Shown here: positions 61,298-64,000 of the stretch, one piece after another
Layout: each line of letters begins with the position of its first letter
How positions within the stretch are numbered: the first letter of the stretch is position 1
From: Flavobacterium sangjuense
GTDB lineage: Bacteria; Bacteroidota; Bacteroidia; Flavobacteriales; Flavobacteriaceae
DNA: 64,000 nucleotides
Direction of reading: 5' to 3'
Assembly (NCBI RefSeq): GCF_004797125.1
Contig: NZ_CP038810.1
Coordinates: 1,674,001 to 1,738,000 of the forward strand
The notes under the pieces: generated by a model
Told to the model about the DNA's origin: nothing
Databases searched by the model: none
What the model saw: the letters and a program-made list of their open reading frames with translations, nothing else
Position numbers and translations under genes: made by a program

Positions 61298-62053
61298 ATG
61301 AACATCATCATCATCGAAGACGAAAAACCCGCAGCACGTTTACTACAGCGTAAAGTGGAGAAATTAGGTTTGCAGGTAAATCAAATGCTGCATTCTGTGG
61401 AAGAATCCATTCATTGGTTTAATTCGAATCCGCATCCCGATTTGATTTTCCTTGACATACAATTATCCGATGGTTTGTCGTTCGAAATCTTTGAAACCAT
61501 TGATATCAAAAGTGCAGTGATTTTCACGACGGCTTATGACGAATATGCGCTGCGTGCTTTCAAACTGAATAGCATTGATTATTTGCTTAAGCCAATTGAC
61601 GAAGACGATTTAGAAACCGCTGTCAACAAATTCAAAGCGCGAAATATCAGTGCGCCCAATTTGTCGCTCGACTTTGAAATGATAAAGAAAATGCTGGTAA
61701 ACCCAATGGACAGAAACTACAAAAAACGTTTCACTATCAAAATGGGACAGCAGTTAAAGATGATTAACATTGAAGAAGTAGAATGTTTCTATAGCGAAAA
61801 CAAAGGAACCTACCTACACACTTTTGACAACCGTGATTATCTTCTAGACAACACTTTGGAACAACTCGAAACCGAACTTGACCCAAAGGATTTCTACCGT
61901 GTTTCCCGCAAATTCATCATCCCGATGAAAGGAATAAAAGAAATCCAGATTTACAGCAACTCAAGATTAAAAGTCATTCTTCCCACTTATAAAGACGATG
62001 AGGTTATTGTAGCACGCGAACGGGTGAATGATTTTAAGGAATGGTTGGGTTAA
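61298..62053 (+). CDS. LytTR-family response regulator
   Basis: 251 residues: receiver with EDEKPAARLL pocket, phospho-acceptor Asp53 in LIFLDIQLSDG, FTTAYDEYALRAF and the lysine in YLLKPID; C-terminal LytTR DNA-binding domain from about 145 (KRFTIKMGQQLKMINIEEVECFYSE ... FYRVSRKFIIPMKGIKEI). Partner of the LytS kinase in this operon. Direct-repeat sites of LytTR type lie upstream of its own operon and of the TonB receptor, so it probably autoregulates and controls that receptor. Confidence 0.93.
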   Translation: MNIIIIEDEKPAARLLQRKVEKLGLQVNQMLHSVEESIHWFNSNPHPDLIFLDIQLSDGLSFEIFETIDIKSAVIFTTAYDEYALRAFKLNSIDYLLKPIDEDDLETAVNKFKARNISAPNLSLDFEMIKKMLVNPMDRNYKKRFTIKMGQQLKMINIEEVECFYSENKGTYLHTFDNRDYLLDNTLEQLETELDPKDFYRVSRKFIIPMKGIKEIQIYSNSRLKVILPTYKDDEVIVARERVNDFKEWLG

Positions 62054-62057
62054 TTGT

Positions 62058-62609
62058 TTACTCTCGTATCGGCTCATAATAAAATACTGTTGCACCTGAG
62101 CTTAGTGATTTTGTCTTAATGAGTTTCAACATAATTTTGTCCGTGATTTGGTCAAAAAGGAATAGCCCTTTCCCTTCAATGATAGGGTGAATACAAATTT
62201 GTAATTCGTCAACAAGATTGCTGTTTAAAAGTTGAATAATCAAGCTCCTACTTCCAACAAGTATGTCCTTATCTGCTTGTTGTTTGAGCTCCATGACTTC
62301 TTCTTCAAGAGGTCTTTTTACAAGTTCTGCACTTTTCCAGCCAGTGTCTTTTAGTGTGTTGGAAAAAATAAGTTTTTGAATTTTGTCTATTGAAATTGCA
62401 AAGTCGTCCATTGATTTTTTACCTGAAGGATTTTGCAATAGTGTTTGCCAAAATTGCATGAGTTGGTAGGTTGTTCGTCCATACAGAATTACTCCTGCAT
62501 TATCTACTAGGTCAGAATAATGTTGATGCAGTTCTTCGTCTGCAATTCCTGTCGTATGGTCGCAAACACCGTCAAGTGTCATATTGAATGCTGCAATTAC
62601 TTTTTTCAT
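62058..62609 (-). CDS. Dihydrofolate reductase / RibD C-terminal family protein
   Basis: 183 residues of the RibD_C (DHFR-like fold) family: KVIAAFNMTLDGVCDHTTG, VILYGRTTYQLMQFWQ, the SADKDILVGSRSLIIQLL-like nucleotide segment and LVDELQICIHPIIEGKGLFLFD. NADPH-binding reductase of unknown substrate; not the housekeeping folA. It opposes the LytTR regulator tail to tail with a 4-base gap and is flanked upstream by about 200 bases of noncoding DNA. Confidence 0.88.
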   Translation of the reverse strand: MKKVIAAFNMTLDGVCDHTTGIADEELHQHYSDLVDNAGVILYGRTTYQLMQFWQTLLQNPSGKKSMDDFAISIDKIQKLIFSNTLKDTGWKSAELVKRPLEEEVMELKQQADKDILVGSRSLIIQLLNSNLVDELQICIHPIIEGKGLFLFDQITDKIMLKLIKTKSLSSGATVFYYEPIRE

Positions 62610-62810
62610 ATTTATTTTTTACTGTCTGTTTGTGGGTTGTCCTACAATGACCGCTAACTCATAAATAAACACATGTCCATTTATAATAGTAAAAATAACA
62701 AAAAATAGTACAGAAATAGTTTCTTAAACTCAAACGGTATGGTAAAATTTTGTTAAGTAGTTTCCAACCTTGACGCTAAGTTAGTAAATTCGTCAGGCTT
62801 AACTTTTTCA

Positions 62811-63296
62811 ATGAAACAACTTTTACTTATATCCTTTTTCTTGACCATTGTTCAAACATCGATAGCGCAGGAACTTGCGGTATATGATAGGTTTGCCAAT
62901 TTTGAAAAAGCCATTATCAAAAATGATGATAAGATATATGTGATTAATTTTTGGGCAACCTGGTGCGCGCCCTGCATCAAAGAGTTACCGTATTTTGAAA
63001 AACTGCATCAGCAAAATAAAAACGTAATAGTAATTCTCGCCAGTCTTGATAGCAAAAAAGATATAGAAAAGAAACTTATTCCGTTTGTCAAAAGAAGAAA
63101 AATAACCGCTCAGGTTGTTTCTCTAAATGATAAAGATTACAACAGCTGGCTCCCAAAAATAGACCAGGATTGGTCAGGTTCTATTCCGGCAACATTCATT
63201 TTCAGCGGAAATCAAAAGCTGTTTGCCGAAAGAGAATTTGATAATTTCAACGAACTTAACGACTATGTCAACACATTTATTAATCAAAAAAAATAA
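62811..63296 (+). CDS. TlpA-like exported thioredoxin-fold protein
   Basis: 161 residues; signal peptide (MKQLLLISFFLTIVQTSIAQ), thioredoxin fold with the active-site FWATWCAPCIKELP and a C-terminal half including IPATFIFSG with the cis-proline. Acts as a disulfide reductase or electron donor in the periplasm. Followed 7 bases later by a second thioredoxin-fold gene; together they may maintain one periplasmic partner. Confidence 0.9.
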   Translation: MKQLLLISFFLTIVQTSIAQELAVYDRFANFEKAIIKNDDKIYVINFWATWCAPCIKELPYFEKLHQQNKNVIVILASLDSKKDIEKKLIPFVKRRKITAQVVSLNDKDYNSWLPKIDQDWSGSIPATFIFSGNQKLFAEREFDNFNELNDYVNTFINQKK

Positions 63297-63302
63297 TTTA
63301 TT

Positions 63303-63908
63303 ATGAGAGCTATTCCATTAGTTTTTGCATTTGTTTCTTCCTTTCTAATAGGAGAGAGTATGGTTTCTGAAGGGTATCAACCCGGAGATAAAGCCACTGA
63401 TTTCAAACTAAAATCAGTTGACGGAAAAACCTATAGTATGTCCGATTACAAAGACGCTAAAGGTTTTATAGTAGTGTTTACGTGCAATACATGTCCGTTT
63501 GCGATTAAATATGACGACCGTGTTAATGCTTTGGCCAAAAAATACAAATCCAAAGGCTATGTGCTCTTAGCCATAAATCCGAATGATCCCGATGTGCAAC
63601 CGAAAGATGCTTATAATTTGATGCAGGCGAAAGCCAAAGACAAAGGATTTGTTTTTCCGTATTTGGTTGATGAAGGGCAAAAGATTTATCCGCAATATGG
63701 CGCAACGAAAACACCACATGCCTTTTTACTCGATAAAAATTTAGTGGTTAAATACATCGGAGCGATTGATGATAATTCGGATGATGCTTCAGCAGTAAAA
63801 GAGAAATATCTTGAAAATGCTATCGCAGCATTGGAAAGTGGAAATGATCCATCTCCGGCAACGACAAAAGCCATTGGCTGTTCGATAAAAACAAACAAGA
63901 AAGTATAA
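63303..63908 (+). CDS. Redoxin/AhpC-TSA-like thioredoxin-fold protein
   Basis: 201 residues; hydrophobic N-terminus (MRAIPLVFAFVSSFLIG, likely signal), PGDKATDFKLKSVDGKTYSM, the CNTCPFAIKYDDR active-site loop with CxxC, GATKTPHAFLLDK and a further cysteine in IGCSIK near the end. Belongs to the thioredoxin/peroxiredoxin-like group that often follows TlpA-like genes. In operon with the gene upstream; ended by a terminator. Confidence 0.88.
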   Translation: MRAIPLVFAFVSSFLIGESMVSEGYQPGDKATDFKLKSVDGKTYSMSDYKDAKGFIVVFTCNTCPFAIKYDDRVNALAKKYKSKGYVLLAINPNDPDVQPKDAYNLMQAKAKDKGFVFPYLVDEGQKIYPQYGATKTPHAFLLDKNLVVKYIGAIDDNSDDASAVKEKYLENAIAALESGNDPSPATTKAIGCSIKTNKKV

Positions 63909-63939
63909 AAAAGTCCCGATTTAATCGGGACTTTTTTTG
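63907..63939. terminator. Bidirectional intrinsic terminator
   Basis: AAAAGTCCCGATT / AATCGGGACTTTT with short loop and T-run; serves the redoxin pair (+) and perhaps the gene ending at 63971 (-). Same stem as at 36541. Confidence 0.9.
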
Positions 63940-63970
63940 TTAACCTTGCTAACCTATCTAAAGCAACCGT

Positions 63971-64000
63971 TTATTTAATCAGTATTTTTTTAGCGATGAT
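63971..64000 (-). CDS. 3' end of a minus-strand gene, possibly a type IX secreted protein (truncated)
   Basis: The last nine codons read IIAKKILIK then TAA at 63973-63971. This ending resembles the C-terminus of type A type IX sorting domains (KKxLIK-type). Too short for a firm call; it also lies at the expected distance from the terminator for a convergent gene. Confidence 0.45.
   Translation of the reverse strand: MIAKKILIK

Overview
The window reads as a chromosomal segment of a low-GC Bacteroidetes, most likely a Flavobacterium or close relative. The evidence is two proteins with the gliding/type IX secretion C-terminal domain, Bacteroidetes-type promoter boxes (TTG-N19-TAnnTTTG ahead of tRNA-Glu), RagB-free TonB receptors with a carboxypeptidase-like N-terminal domain, archaeal-type ProRS, and tightly packed AT-rich operons.

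Region 1 (1-15.7 kb) is a purine-salvage/urate-catabolism and molybdenum-cofactor block. The 3' part of the molybdopterin subunit of xanthine dehydrogenase (+) meets a convergent minus-strand operon: allantoinase, allantoicase, cytochrome-c-tailed membrane urate oxidase PuuD, a UraD-HIUase fusion and a DUF6986 aldolase-fold protein. Together they would take xanthine to ureidoglycolate plus urea. Divergent from it runs a plus-strand series that builds and inserts the cofactor xanthine dehydrogenase needs: XdhC, MoeA, a TauE-type exporter, MoaD, a MoeB-rhodanese fusion, MoaE, a MoaC-MogA fusion and MoaA.

Region 2 (15.7-25 kb) holds aquaporin, AlkB, a sterol-desaturase-family hydroxylase, an M61 peptidase, a DUF4369 lipoprotein, an ArsR/AHSA1 pair, and a probably accessory stretch (DUF1801, multi-TM protein, antibiotic-biosynthesis-monooxygenase protein) with long noncoding spacers. 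Region 3 (25-41 kb) holds a B12-type radical SAM protein carrying an in-frame intergenic-type repeat, a hybrid kinase with a porin-like protein, RimO, an OmpP1/FadL-like protein, a disordered aromatic-rich lipoprotein, ProS, tRNA-Glu, RpsT, a PAS kinase/response-regulator pair and TypA. Region 4 (41-55 kb) holds an esterase, two tandem type IX secreted adhesin-like proteins, an ABC exporter, a BamA/TamA-like barrel, a nucleoid-associated protein, and a four-helix-bundle (S23/IVS-type) gene bracketed by inverted arrays of an 8-nt phrase. Region 5 (55-64 kb) holds a TonB receptor, then a LytS-LytTR signalling operon with four 2TM domains, then a dihydrofolate-reductase-family protein and two thioredoxin-fold proteins; the last 30 bases are the 3' end of another gene, possibly a type IX cargo.

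The two observations I consider most worth following are: (i) a matched pair of sites, each two 9-bp half-sites separated by 12 bp as expected for LytTR regulators, upstream of the TonB receptor (55,598) and of the operon that encodes the LytTR regulator itself (57,901), each at the same distance from a -7-like box; and (ii) a family of intergenic arrays made of 7- or 8-nt variable phrases, one pair of which forms inverted flanks exactly around the S23-type gene.
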